This document shows, piece after piece, positions 1-12,663 of a stretch of DNA of 64,000 nt. Numbering within the stretch: position 1 is the stretch's first letter; each line of letters opens with the position of its first letter. The translations under genes and the position numbers were made by a program. The notes under the pieces are model-generated. The model was not told the origin of the DNA. It worked only from the letters and a program-made list of their open reading frames with translations, and ran no database searches. The stretch spans positions 2,210,861 through 2,274,860 of the forward strand of contig JAKZAP010000004.1 in assembly GCA_023053575.1 (NCBI GenBank), given 5' to 3'. This DNA is from Branchinecta lynchi. Its lineage: Eukaryota; Arthropoda; Branchiopoda; Anostraca; Branchinectidae.

Positions 1-2040
1 TTTTGCAGTTTTGAGTAGTTGTTCGAGATCAGTTCGTCATTTTGTTTCTTTTTGGCATCCCAAAACGTAAGTGACGGATTATCTATGACTTCGTAAACTT
101 GTCCGTCCATCCGTCTGTCTCTTCGCACGATAACTCTCGAAGGGATTGAGATATTTTGTCCAAGCTTGGTGTGAGGATCCTTTGGGTCTAAGTACAGGTC
201 AAGTTCGTAGATGGTCCCCACAGCTGTACATTTAAAGATGGCGAATAGTCGATACAGGGTTAAGGAGACATGTTGAAATTGGATAGGAAAATTGTTTCCT
301 CGTCGGACAGTAGTTCACCCGGAATCCGTCGATATCCGGAAAATTATGAAAAGTAAAAGTGTAACCTGAAGTTGATTAGAGGTTCGATGTAGGGTTAAGG
401 AGACATGCTGAATTCGTCTTCGGCTAAGTGCCATATAGCGATCGCGATTTCTGGCAGTCGGTTTGTCGTTCCGGGTTTTGCTAGTTCGGGGACTTCCACA
501 TAAGCTAGGACGATGAAACTTGGCAAACATATCAAGGATCCGACCAGATTAACTTGGAAAAAGTCACTTTCCAGATCCGACCATCTGGGGGAGGGGCGTC
601 GAAAGAGGGAGAATCCGGAAATTTGAGGTATGTATAACTCTCGAACGGTTGATCAGAACTTAATTAAACTTGATATTTCGAAAGTTCTCGTGCATCAAAC
701 GACCCAGTTCAATTCCGAACCGGATCTGGTAACTTTTGGGGGAGCTTGAGGAAGGGACCGGAATCTTGGGAAACACTTAGAGTGGAGGGATCGGGATGAA
801 ACTTGGTGGGAAGAACAAACACAAGTACTGGATACATCGTTGACATAACTGGACCGGATTCGTTTACTGTGGGAGGAGTTGGAGGGGGGTCCGGAATTCC
901 GGTGGTGCCGCGAGTTTGGTACTTCCTGATGTACTAGGACGATGAAACTTGACAGGCATATCAAGGAACCGAACAGACTGACATGAGAATAGCTTTTTCT
1001 TCGATCCAACCATCGTGGGGGGAGTGGAGGTATGGGGAATCCGAAATCCATTGGCATGCATAACTTTTGAACGGGTAATCGGATTTGAATAAAACTTGGC
1101 AAATGCAAAGAGCTATCATCTTAGATGTTCCATTTCAGTTCTGAACCGGATCCGATACTTGTGGGGGGGAGTCGGAGGGGGCACCGGAAATCTCTTGAAA
1201 CGCTTAGAATCGAGGGATCGGGATGGGATTTAGTGGGGGGGAATAATTATAAGCCGTGGATACGTTTGTGGCAGAACCACATCGTATTGGAGCTCTTTGG
1301 GGTGGATTGGAGCCAGCTGGAGGAAACATGACAGGCATTTTAGTGACCAGACCAAATAACAAGTTTATGCGGCCCAGATTTATTATTTGGCGTCCTGACC
1401 GGATTCGGACACGGTGGGAGGATGAAGCGGGAACCGGAAATTTGCAGATGTGCTCCGATTCGAGTCAAACTTGATGGACGGGAAGAGGAGATGTCAGAGA
1501 TGCGACGTGTATGTGTTCGAGTCGTATTGCGCCACAGTGGAGGGAGCTGGAAGGAGAGTCCGGAAATTGTGTGGCTGGCATAGTGGTCAAACAAGTGGAG
1601 CGATTTGAATGACCTTGGAAAGTGGAGTAGCCATATGCCGAAGACGACATATTTTAGGATTCGAAACAGATCCGGACACGGTGGGGGGGGGGGAGGAGGG
1701 GCTTTCCGGAATTTTCCAAGAAATGCTCAGATTCGAAACTTGATAGGTGGTTAGAGAAGATGCTTTGGATGATCCGTTGATGTGTCAGAGCCAGATTCGG
1801 CCGCGGTTGGGGGAGCTGGAGGGAGTACCGGAAGTTGTGTAACACGTCTAGGGATCAAGGAGTGGATCTAAGCTTCAGAAAGTAGACATTTTGTTTGCCC
1901 TAGACGATCCAAGGCGATGTCAGATGGGCTCAGACTCGAGTGAAACTAGATATTCTACTTCTAGGTTCGAACCTAGGGGGTTGAAGGGGGGGGGGTATGA
2001 AGCTCTCATCTACTTTCTTGAATCAGCTGCCCCTGGCAAA
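1..2040. repeat. Degenerate G-run repeat block
   Basis: The block is built of diverged units of roughly 250-300 bp. Each contains a gatgaaactt-like segment, a short run of Gs, gagt/gagg, and a ccggaa segment. The first 240 bases also match the start of the repeat family whose better copies are at 25387 and 30171 (cccaaaacgt, then gtccgtc repeats). The same kind of unit in the opposite orientation forms 53330-54440. No credible ORF is present. Confidence 0.6.
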
Positions 2041-2341
2041 AAGGTGTTTTTTTTACACCTCGATTTCTGTTTTGCGCATGAGTGCGCAAAATGCGAGCAG
2101 TTGGTGATTATTCTGAATTTGTAAGAATATTTTTCAACACATTTCTTAGTTACTATATCACAAATTTTGTCGGAAATGAGCTTCATAAGCTTCAAACCTG
2201 CTTCAAACTGTTTCTGCGTATTAAAGTATAATTTTGGGGTGGTAATCAGTAACTTTAGTAAGTCAATGAAAAGGTGCCTTGTCTGACCTAAAAAGTGTTA
2301 TGTGACACGTGGCAACCCTGTTCCTCTGCACCTCTGACAAG

Positions 2342-2634
2342 GAGCGTGGTCCACCCTACTTACCGAAGTTACTACGCATGACGCCACGAATTCTGTTTTT
2401 TTGCCGTCAAGGCTGGAACGATTTTTCTATTTTCTTGCCACGGGCAAATCCTACAAATCACGTTACAGAGATTTATAGTTACCACGCTTACTACGCTCCC
2501 GAGCATGGTAAGCATATAGTTACCATTAGTTTCTATTTCGAGAAGGTTGGAACGGGCAGCGTAGTAGCTTTTCACAAGGTTGGAACGAAAATAGTAAATA
2601 ATAGTTACTATTGTTAGAAGGGTGGAACACGCTC
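2342..2634. mobile_element. MITE family A, copy 1
   Basis: This 293-bp element starts GAGCGTGGTCCACCC and ends in the inverted form GGGTGGAACACGCTC. It is flanked by a 3-bp direct repeat AAG (2339-2341 and 2635-2637), read as a target-site duplication. The interior has no coding potential. Related copies are at 33388, 46587 and 57804. Three-base duplications fit PIF/Harbinger-like mobilisation, but no transposase is seen. Confidence 0.85.
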
Positions 2635-2637
2635 AAG

Positions 2638-3628
2638 GTTTAACACGGTTGCGCACCCTCGTAAAAGTGTCACCGAGGCGCACTTTCGCCGTTTCCCAGG
2701 TCAAATCACAGAGTTTAGGACGTGTTGGTGCGGGTGTGTTTGCGACGATAACTCTTTGCCTTCATGTTTACCTTACAGAGTACAGACTCTACAGTCTACA
2801 GTCTGTGCGGTAGTTTGTCTTAGAAATGGGAAGCAATCAATCATCATCGTTTTCAACATCTTCATCTAAACCGTATGAGAATACAAATTTGCCTACCACA
2901 ACGTTTGAGTAAAGATCCTTATAGTCTTCACTCCGTGTAAGCTTTGGTAAAAGAACCGTCTGTACTTCCATTCTGACATCAGCTTAGGTTCATCCCAACT
3001 TTTTCTTGTAAACTGTGGTCCCCAGATATACCGGAATTATGTTTGAAAGTTGTCCGTAGCGACCAGACATTCAAGACTAGAAGACCTTCGTTGAAGCCAT
3101 CTAGTGTCTTTTCAAGATACAACAGTTATGAAAATATAAAATTAAAATCTAGGTGGCAAAAGCAACCACTCATATGCAAATGTGAAAATCCCTTGGACAC
3201 AAATGCTGAGGGATGATGCACGTAAATCAAAAAGAAACTTCTATGAAAAAGTGAAACTATTACCGCTCTAATGGACTAGAAACTGCTTCCATTTTCGTGT
3301 TCTCGGGCTGCACTACCACCTAGCGGATCAAAAGGATTTTCGGTTAGCTTTTTAAAACATCAGCTTTCATCATCATCACTCATCAGTAAATAAAAGAAAT
3401 CTCTGAATTCCAAATGTAAGGTTTGTTGGCTGTTTATTCGAAAAGGACAAGTTGATAGTGCCACTTTCGTCGCAAAAAATAAAGTTTGGGGATCATTAGG
3501 ATATCGATGGTAGTTTTTTACTTTACCAATAGGCTTACGGGAGGGTTCCTGATCTCATAATTGGCCTCATTTTAAAAAGAAATTTCTGTGCTAGGCCTAG
3601 GTCCTAGAGTTTACATCTTAATACTAAT
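2638..3628. other. No recognisable feature
   Basis: AT-rich unique-looking sequence. I see no ORF with a family signature, no RNA gene and no clear repeat. Confidence 0.4.
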
Positions 3629-4180
3629 AGTGCGACAGTCATACAGAAATCCTCAACTTTTAAGTATGTTGCCCCAACGTCTGGGCATGGTGCCCATATG
3701 TTGGGGCACCGTGCCCCAGTCTAGAACACTCTTGTAATCACCCGCTCGTGCGGTTTCCTCTGATCTGGCCGTCTGGTAGTCTCCTGAACTTGCGGTTTCG
3801 CTCGTTACAGCCAAACCTCGTATCTCCGCCTTTTCCACCAATACGTCTACCCAGTAGCCGCCTGAGGTTGCGGTTCCGCCTGTCCTGGCGGTCAGTGTGT
3901 CCTCGTACAGATGCTAAAACTCCTCAGAGTGCGGTTCGGCTCTGATGATGGCATGGGGCTGTGTCATCTATGGGTCGTTTTATTCTGTCGAGGCTGCTGT
4001 ACTATTTGGCGTCAGGTGTCGGCGCAATAGATCTAGCAAGGGGGTAACGACTTCTTTTTGTTCTAGGTGTACGTCTGTATGATCGCAGTCATCACGCACT
4101 TTTTTATTATGGATGTATTTAAGTAAAATTTTAACCGAGTTTGACGAATTATTGGCGTTCGGAACAGGACACCTGTTTAA

Positions 4181-4606
4181 TTAGTTTGAAATTCGCTTTA
4201 CTATCTTCTCTTCTCCCTTTCCGGAACTTGATGCGGTACGTCTCCTCCGTAATGGTGGGTTTCCACACTGCGTAAATTCCGAGCGTGAAAAGAGTTGGCG
4301 CTCGCTGAGTTCCAGCAGTTTAGGCATCGGATCAGAAACACCTTGTGCTCCATTCTGCTGTACCAGCATGCGTACCAGCATGCTATTCATCGTCGTCACA
4401 AGTTGATAATATTGAGCAGCATGCATGACGACTGGTGAACCGGAACCTGATATTTTGCTCGATTGGTGGGAATCAACCTTAACCGACGAGTTTATAGTGC
4501 CACTAAATACTCGCTCGCCGTCACTCTTGGTACTGCGTGACGCCGCCTTAAGCGTAACTGATTTGCCTTCGCCGCTGCAATCTTCTCCGCCGTACTTTTG
4601 ACTCAC
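4181..4606 (-). CDS. Hypothetical 141-residue ORF inside the left arm
   Basis: This ORF is open from ATG to stop and rich in Ser, Lys and Gly. It has a middle stretch rich in Gln/Met/Val and a basic tail (PLRRRRTASSSGKGEEK). No domain was recognised. The right arm keeps only the last part of the sequence (about 14250-14345), so the ORF is not conserved in both arms. It could be the remnant of an element-encoded protein or a chance ORF. Length and composition are the only support. Confidence 0.2.
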   Translation of the reverse strand: MSQKYGGEDCSGEGKSVTLKAASRSTKSDGERVFSGTINSSVKVDSHQSSKISGSGSPVVMHAAQYYQLVTTMNSMLVRMLVQQNGAQGVSDPMPKLLELSERQLFSRSEFTQCGNPPLRRRRTASSSGKGEEKIVKRISN

Positions 4607-5102
4607 GATCGGCCTAGAATTTCCAACCGGGATGGAAGCCGCTCCGTCGAGTATTTAGATTGTCTTGCCTCCTTCTCGAATTGACTATCAGGATATGGTT
4701 TCGTTCTGGCCTACTTTAGTACGCAAAACAGTCGTCGAACCAAAACGAATCGGCGCTCCTATCGCAACTGCTGTCCCACCTGTTTGACCGCAAACAATAG
4801 CCTACTTGGAATTGTTCTTCCTGTTCAACAACCTTTTCCGCTTTAATTAACCCATAACACTTTAACAAATTAAAGATTACGCAACTCCCGACTCAGGTCC
4901 TTGGACAACCGTAATCAAGTATCGGTTTGATTTTTGTCAGTTCCCAACCCGTGTGAAAAATTTCGCGCTCGTGAGAATTAGTTAAGGGGACGCTAGTCCA
5001 AACCCATCATGACAGGCAGATTCAGAAAGGGTTTCGGTCGGTAAACAGGTCAAAGCAAAGGACTACTGTGCGATGTTTATCTGATTTTCACAGGTCATTA
5101 GA

Positions 5103-5860
5103 GGGAATTGGGTTTTACGCTGACTTCACATCGCAGTTGCATTACGTTTAGGGTTATTTCGGAGGGGGGGGGGCCTCGGGTCGGATTAAAAAAGTAAAAG
5201 AGACAGATCAGAGGTTAACGGTTATAAAAACTTGCCTGTTTTTTTTTGGCTTGGGTCGTTTGAGACGCTAAGTCTTTCCAAATGCCAAGTTTCATTAAGA
5301 ATCGATCATCCGTTCAGTAGCTATAAATGCCACAAGATCCGGATTCCCCCTCCCTCCACCCCCCCCCTCCACGATGCTTGGATCGGGAAATCGACTATTT
5401 CCAGCCTAATCATTTGGGTGCTACTGATATGCCTGCCAAGCTTATGTAGCTTATGGAAGTGCACGGAGTAGCAAAACCCGAACCGACAGACCGACGGACG
5501 GACAGACATTGTAATCGCCGACTTTGCCGAAGGGCAAGTGCCATAAAATGGTCGGTTGTTCTGAAAATTCTTCTGAAAAACAGTCTGTAAAAAATTAAGA
5601 GCCAGTCGATAAATACCTCCCCTCCCCTAAAATTTTTGGCTAGTAACGCCTCCGGTAGTTACATTGTCAATTCAAAAATACAAGCTACGTTAGAACTCGA
5701 ATACTTAATTTTATGTATTTATCATCCGTCATTTCAAAAAGAAAATGACGGAGTACAAAAGTTGCATTTTTCATATTTATCAAATCTAACGTGAACTTGC
5801 GAATGTTTAATCGGATTAAACAAGTCAAGTTTGATCCGATTAAACTTGAACTTGAAAACT
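5103..5860 (+). repeat. Tandem duplication unit 1 (758 bp)
   Basis: The unit starts gggaattggg and ends cttgaaaact. The next unit begins at once with the same gggaattggg. The unit contains a poly-G tract, a copy of the motif ending gccgaagggcaagtgccat, and the palindromic aatcggattaaacaagtc segment. Confidence 0.85.
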
Positions 5861-6646
5861 GGGAATTGGGTTTTGACGCTGACTTCACATCGCAGTTGCA
5901 TTACGTTTAGGGTTATTTCGGAGGGGGGGGGGGCTCGGATTAAAAAAGTAAAAAAGACAGATCAGAGGTTAACGGTTATAAAAACGATTATTTTGGCATG
6001 TTTTTTTTTTTGGGGGGGGGGGCTTGGGTCGCTTGAGACGCTAAGTCTTTCCAAATGCCAAGTTTCATTAAGAATCGATCATCCGTTCAGTAGCTATAAA
6101 TGCCCCAAGATCCGGATTTCCCCCCCCCTCCACCCCCCCCCACGATGCTTGGATCGGGAAATCGACTATTTCCAGCCTAATCATTTGGATGCTACTGATA
6201 TGCCTGCTAAGCTTATGTAGCTTATGGAAGTGCACAGAGTAGCAAAACCCGAACCGACAGACCGACGGACGGACAGACATTGTGATCGCCGACTTTGCCG
6301 AAGGGCAAGTGCCATAAAATGGTCCGTTGTTCTGAAAATTCTTCTGAAAAACAGTCTGTAAAAAATTAAGAGCCAGTCGATAAATACCTCCCCTCCCCTA
6401 AAATTTTTGGCTAGTAACGCCTCCGGTGGTTACATTGTCAATTCAAAAATACAAGCTACGTTAGAACTCGAATACTTAATTTTATGTATTTATCATCCGT
6501 CATTTCAAAAAGAAAAAGAATTTCAAAATGAAAATGACGGAGTACAAAAGTTGCATTTTTCATATTTATCAAGTCTAACGTGAACTTGCGAATGTTTAAT
6601 CGGATTAAACAAGTCAAGTTTGATCCGATTAAACTTGAACTTGAAA
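5861..6646 (+). repeat. Tandem duplication unit 2
   Basis: A near-identical head-to-tail copy of 5103-5860, with small indels, including an extra A-rich stretch near 6508-6530 and longer G/C runs. Its high similarity suggests a fairly recent duplication. Confidence 0.85.
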
Positions 6647-7033
6647 AATATTACAAATCCTGTTTATTAACTGAATATTTCAAGGTGATTTATTAGACAT
6701 TACACAGCTTAACGAGGACCCTTGCCAAGAAGGGCCGCAATATTGCTGTCAGAGCACCGTAGCTGACCTATCCATTTTTAGCCATTGTCTGAATGTAATT
6801 ACAACAGTATACACCAACAACCTCCCCCCACAGAGGTCGTACCTGGTCCAGATCTCACATCTTACAATTCGGGCCGATGGCGATTGTATTTGCCAGTTTT
6901 CACCCCATTATCTCTATCGGTTTGATTTATACATATGTTAATACATTTCTCGGACCCCCCCCCCCCCCCATCCAACTACCATCTAAAACCATCGCTCTAA
7001 AAGAAGGTACATAAATCTGTTTTCGCAACTATT

Positions 7034-10000
7034 CTCCTGAGCATCCCCATCTGAGTTTTTAATTATTCAAACCCATCTTGACTGTTAATTATTCAAAAGA
7101 GCCGGACGAAGATAAGGGGTGTCGGAGCAAAGCAAGCAACGGAGTCGGCCGGTCTGCAAGTTTCGTAGCCTCAAGCTGGAGGGTATTACCGCAAAGTTGG
7201 CAAAGGCTATTGAATTGTATTTTTCAGATTTGGGCAAGGGACGAGGGTAGATGAGGAAAAACAGGCAGGCAACATAAATACTAGAGAAAAAGAGAAATCT
7301 GATTCTACAAAATATTTGGGATTTCGTAAAAAAAAAAGAAGGAAACTCTAATTTCCAGGGATCGGTGTTACACGAGTTCGCTCTAAAAGAACACGGAAAT
7401 TTAGATCAGCATACAATTAGTTAAATCTCTGTTCTTGCTCAAACTTGGTTGCTTTGCTAGGAGAAAAAGGCATTAAGATAAACTTATTACATATTGGCCA
7501 AAGAAAACTCGCGCTGAAGGAAATCGAAAATCTCGGCGCGGCAGAACCAGGTCCAAGCGGTGATAAAGGGGGTTTACCATATTGGATTATAACAATCTTA
7601 CTTATGCTAAAAAATCATGCAAATGATTTCGTAAGAGTCAGTGCAGTGCCGTTATGCTTCCGTCATTTTAGTTTAACTTAGCTTGCACTCGAGGTTGCAC
7701 TTTCTCGTGGTTAAACATAACCAAATTTAATTCTACAGAATCTTTGTCATTTTGTAGAGATTAGCGTAGTGCCAGGTCAGGAAGATGCGAATTACGTGCG
7801 TAGAGTAATGCAAATTATTTTAAAATACTCGATTTAAGGGGCGAACAGAGTAAGCGAACTAGACGTATGGAAAAACACAGATTAACCACTACATATCACA
7901 CAAAACTACAAGTGTAAATAAATTTCGCAAAATGGGGAGGGTTTGCTCACTCCGAGAACGATATTCCGTAATCCGTACACAACGTGTCACGCCTGCAGGT
8001 GTTAGTGAGCTAATACGTCGACGGACTGAACCAATATTTGAATTTGGTTTGCTCAGATCAAGGAGTCTGGCGAAGACTGGATCTGGCAAAGGCAAAACAC
8101 AATTTCCTGTATCGAATTTTAAATTTTTGGAATCCCATCGAAACCTTAGGTCTTGTTTTTAAGGTCGAGTTCGAATCCTCAGCATGAAATGGTGTACTCT
8201 GATGCGTACCTAGCCCTTGATTTGGAATCGAATCCTTGCATGGCCCCGCGTATGCCGTACTATCATAATTAATAACCCACGGATGGAATCCTTAGTAGCC
8301 AATTATTCCGATCTTCTGTTTTCCAACGAACAACCAAACTGAACAATTTATCGGCCTTGGTAGCGCTACATAGTAGGCTACTCATTCACCTTGCTTGACC
8401 GAAGCCGGTGGGAGAAAGGGGGTGACGTGGGAGTCAAATTCGCAGCGCTGGGAGGCCTTTCATGCATGATGACGAATCTTGCCCACTGCTCACTGCTAGA
8501 GACTAATTTTTTTTAGTAATTATTTTGTGCTGAAAATGTCATACGTCCATTTTACAAGTAGAGAAAAGGTGACGGTTGATAAAGAAACTATGGGAGGAAG
8601 GGGGTGGGAGGAGGTAAATGTATTCGTGCATAGGATACGTCAGCTACGATGTTTTAGCAGCGATGTGTGGAGAGGCAAACAAAACTACCGCGGAAACAGT
8701 GTAAAGAGCTCAGCTACAAAGGGGTTGCCCATCCTCGATTTAACTGTACACCAATTTCCAGGGTGCAAATGCCGGCACCTGACTTTCCTTTTTTATAATA
8801 TATATAATACTTTTCACCAGATCATTCTCTTGATTTCCAAGGGCCCATGATCATTCTTATTTCAAGGGTATCGTTTATAATTAAATACAAGAAACCCAAG
8901 AATTTACACATTCGTAAATTTCATCCTGTGACCCAGCCTTGCAAGTAATTCAACCCAAGCTCGTGAACATTGTAGACTTGCTTCATTCTTGGCCAATATC
9001 TGATGAAATTTGTTTACATGTACATCAGAAATCATGGTTTATCACAATACTTAATTTGAAAAAATAACGCGGCTTGGCACCGGCACGCGCCACTTGGTGT
9101 GCGTCGTTTTTGGGAGTGAGCAACCCCTCGACATCTACTAGACCCGCTTGTCTATAGGTTGTTAAATAAATCAACAAATATTCCACATTGGGATCCCACC
9201 GAAACATTCGGTCTTGTTCTTTCGGAAAGTACATTTTACAGTGGGGAATTAGAGCCCGCCAATCTAATTTAAAGTTTTAATCGAGGTTCCAGTTCCGTGG
9301 TGTAGTCTACACTATCCCCCTGCTTCTCTCCGTATCATTTCCTTTCCCGTGGCCAAAATATTAGCTCACCAAAGTATTATAACAACAGATGATAGGATCT
9401 GAGATAACGAAAGTCTTCTTTCGAGTCTTCTATTTCCATTAAACAGCTCTGTTATCTTCCCCTTCAAACGTTGCCTTCCCTGCTCTCAAATTGCAATAAT
9501 CACTATTTACTTCCCACGGCCCACCTGTTAAATGGACACGTCAATTTCCGACGTGTATTCACTGTTGTATCAGCGTAACCCACCCACTTTGCGCATTGCC
9601 ACCCTATTCCCTCCCACATTGCGGGTTTGACTGGCATCGAATGACAACAAGGGGTGAGTTGATACCGAATATCCTAGCTCAGGCTGGCGCCAGCCAGATT
9701 CTATATTTTGACGACTCGCGTATTTCTGTTAATCAAAGCTTAGGTGGAACACAAATGCTGAGAAGTTTTGGAACACAAACATTGAGAAGTAGTTTATAGG
9801 GTAGTCGATGTCGCTGAAAACGAATATCGTAGTGCGCGTTGCCGCAGCTGTTGCATTTCCGAGATGTAGGCTAAAACTCGTGTTGACTTGTCATCATTGT
9901 ACATTTTTTCAAAGATACATAGTTGTCGAAATCCAATGTTATCTTATATCATTCGAAAGGCCAAAGCGAGCTCTACAAGAATACGATTCATTCTCTATTA

Positions 10001-11459
10001 TCTGATTAACTGTTCATTCTCTATTCACCATATTTTACAAATAATGGTTACAAATTATCGCAAAAATTGCAAAGAAAGGCTCAGAACGCGGAATTTTTTT
10101 CAAGGTAATGAACTTTTGTATTCTCTAAGAAAATGAGTCCCATTTGTTTCTTAACAATTTAAGCTGAAATTCAGTTTTTTATTTTTATTTACGAGGGTCT
10201 GCGACTTTTATGTGTGGTAGCTTACACCACTGAAATGAGCTTCATTACCAAGAAGTGGTATCTATATTATTGTGTTTACTCAAACAAAGGGTCAAATAAG
10301 ACTTCCTAAATGTCGATCATTGATTCACAAAAATTAAATAATGAAATTATGAAACTTAAACCTCTCAGAGCAACCCAAAGTGCCATTATAAAAATACGAA
10401 GTTTTCACAATTTTTGGTATCTGGTCTCCTCGTGGCTTTCTTCTAAGGTCAGCTAAAACATGAAATTTCTATCTGGGGATTTCGACCCTTCTTCACAAAG
10501 CTACTCCTCAGTCTGCAGCTAAAATTATGAAATACCGATTTTTTTTTAAATTTCAATGCCAATATCGTAAGGGTTTAAACTCGAAACCCATCGAGAAACT
10601 CGAGAGACGAGAAAATACGAAATTTGCAATTTTTGGTATGTCAGCCCTTCGCGGCAATGGTCCTCCTCGGATTTTTTGTCGGTCCTTTTTGGCAAGGTAT
10701 CTTTTCAGGTCACTGGCAAAAATATGAAACTACGAAATTTAACCCCCTCTAAATGTGACTTGAGCAACCCGAGGTCCAACTCCTCAAGCCGCAGCTAAAA
10801 TAATGAAATGCCGATTTTTTTGTCGGCTCTTCTTGGCAGTGGTGCTCTTCAGGACATAGACAAAACACTCGAGAGCCGATGAGAAACTCACGAATCAGGG
10901 ATTCGTGGTAACTATCGAGTCCCAAAAATTATGCCGAATAATTTACCGAATCTCAATCCTGATACCGAATAATTTTGGACCGATAGCCCATTTGGTACTC
11001 TGTGTAGCTACCGAATCTCCATGAGTTGATGTTCGTATGGAAAAGTTGAGATACGGTTGATAGTGGCAAAAATACTGCCAGGAATTCCAGTCCACAAGGA
11101 CATGACTCTGATCGAACCATAAGATTCACTCGTCCAAGAGGGTAGGGACAAAAGTTATGGCAGACCGAGACAGACTGATGAACATGATGTGGCAACATTA
11201 CTAAGGGATCTTCAAGTCTACTTCTGTTAATTCGGCGTGCTTCACTGTCATAGTGATTGTGCAAAATACAATTGAAATTGTTGATTGTTTATGATTGTTT
11301 ATTATTTGATTCCAAGGAATTACACTGGAGAAGTTTTTTTGGAGATCAAATTATTCAGCCACAGTGGGGGGAGTTGGAGGGGGAGTCCCGGAAATTTTGT
11401 GGCTCGACGATACATTAATTAGGAAGCTTGCTGCTTCAGGCACTTAAAGGATGCAAAAA
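7034..11459. other. Interior of the giant inverted repeat, no gene recognised
   Basis: Short ORFs only (for example 78 codons at 7445-7681), none with a recognisable family. About 8040-8160 matches the 3' end of the GGATCCC-ended repeat family (ggatctggcaaag ... cccatcgaaacc), and 9180-9225 resembles the same end. 10500-10830 holds diverged short units repeating atgaaat..ccgattttttt. 10900-11270 resembles 61235-61330 inverted. Confidence 0.4.
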
Positions 11460-12640
11460 AAGAACCCTAAACGTAATGCAAATGCGATTTGAAGTCAGGG
11501 TCAAAACCCAATTCCCTCTAATGACCTGTGAGACTCAGATAAACACTGCACAGTAGGAGTCCTTTCCTTTGACCTGTTTACCGACATTCGCAAGTTTTCG
11601 ACATTCGTAAGTTGACGTTAGATTTGATAAATATGAAAAATGCAACCTTTATACTCCGTCATTTTCTTTTTGAAATGACGGATGATAAATACATAAAATT
11701 ATGTATTTGAGTTCTAACGTAGCTTGTATTTTTGAAGGGACTATGTAACCACCAGAGGCGTTACTAGCCAAAAATGTTAGGGGAGGGGAGGTATTTACTG
11801 ACTGGCTATTAATTTTTTACGGACTGTTTTTCAAGAAAAAATCGACTGTTCTGACGAAAAATCGACGGATTTTCAGAAGAACGGACCATTTTATGGCACT
11901 TGCCCTTCAGAAAAGTCAAGCAAAGTCGGCGATCACAATGTCTGTCCGTCCGTCGGTCCGGGTTTTGCTACCTAGTGCAGTTCCAAATAAGCTAGGACAA
12001 CGAAACGAAACAACAGGCCCCAAATGATTAAGCTGGAAATAGTCAATTCCCCGATCCAAGCATCGCGGGGGGGGGAGTGGAGGGAGGGGGAACCTGGATC
12101 TTGGGGCATTTATAGCTACTGAACAGATGATCGAATCGTAATGAAACTTGGCATTTGGAAAGACTTCATGTCTCAGGCGACCCAAAGCCCCCCCCCGCAA
12201 ATAAAAAAAAACATACAAAAATAACCGTTTTTATAAGCGTTCACCTCTGATCTGTCTTTTTACTTTGTTAATCCCTCCGAAATAAATGCTAAAAAGAAGC
12301 ACCCTAAACGTAATGCAATGCGATTTGAAGTCAGCGTCAAAACCCAATTCCCTCTAATGACCTGTGAGACTCAAATAAACATCGTACAGTAGAATCATTT
12401 GCTTTGACCTGTTTACCGACCGAAACCCGTTCTGAATCTGACTGCCATAATCGGTTTAGACTAGCGTCCCCTTAACTAATTCTCACGAGCGCGAAATTTT
12501 TCACACGGTTGGGAACGGATAGAATCAAACGGATACTTGATTACGGTTGTCCAAGGACCTGCCTCGGGAATTGCGTAATCTTTAATTTGTTAAAGGGTTG
12601 TGGGTTAATTACAGCGGAGAAGTTTGTTTAAGTGGAAGAA
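11460..12640 (-). repeat. Extra partial copy of the arm unit
   Basis: This stretch repeats, in the same orientation, the sequence of 13040-14100 (aaccctaaacgt, catcgca, a G-run, gaccatttta tggcacttgcc). Two copies of the unit therefore lie on this side, separated by 12664-13035. Confidence 0.7.
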
Positions 12641-12663
12641 CAAGCCCGAGTAGGCTATTGTAT

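Larger units (their letters stand above)
3644..7033 (+). repeat. Left arm of the giant inverted repeat
   Basis: The arm runs from cagaaatcctcaac to cgcaactatt and matches 12664-14840 inverted. It holds an extra segment (about 4290-4660) that the other arm lacks, and an internal tandem duplication (5103-6646). It contains several poly-G/poly-C runs and gacggacggacagac tracts. Confidence 0.75.

Noticed and set aside
1945..1985. tRNA T-arm at ctaggttcgaacctag
   Set aside because: Only an isolated palindrome; no cloverleaf upstream.
7445..7681. 78-codon ORF in the giant repeat interior
   Set aside because: No domain, no second copy, and length within chance for this base composition.
8160..8235. 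tRNA gene, from a ggtcgagttcgaatcc B-box-like piece
   Set aside because: No acceptor or anticodon stems can be drawn around it; the similar gaatcc motifs near 44700-44780 are also unstructured.
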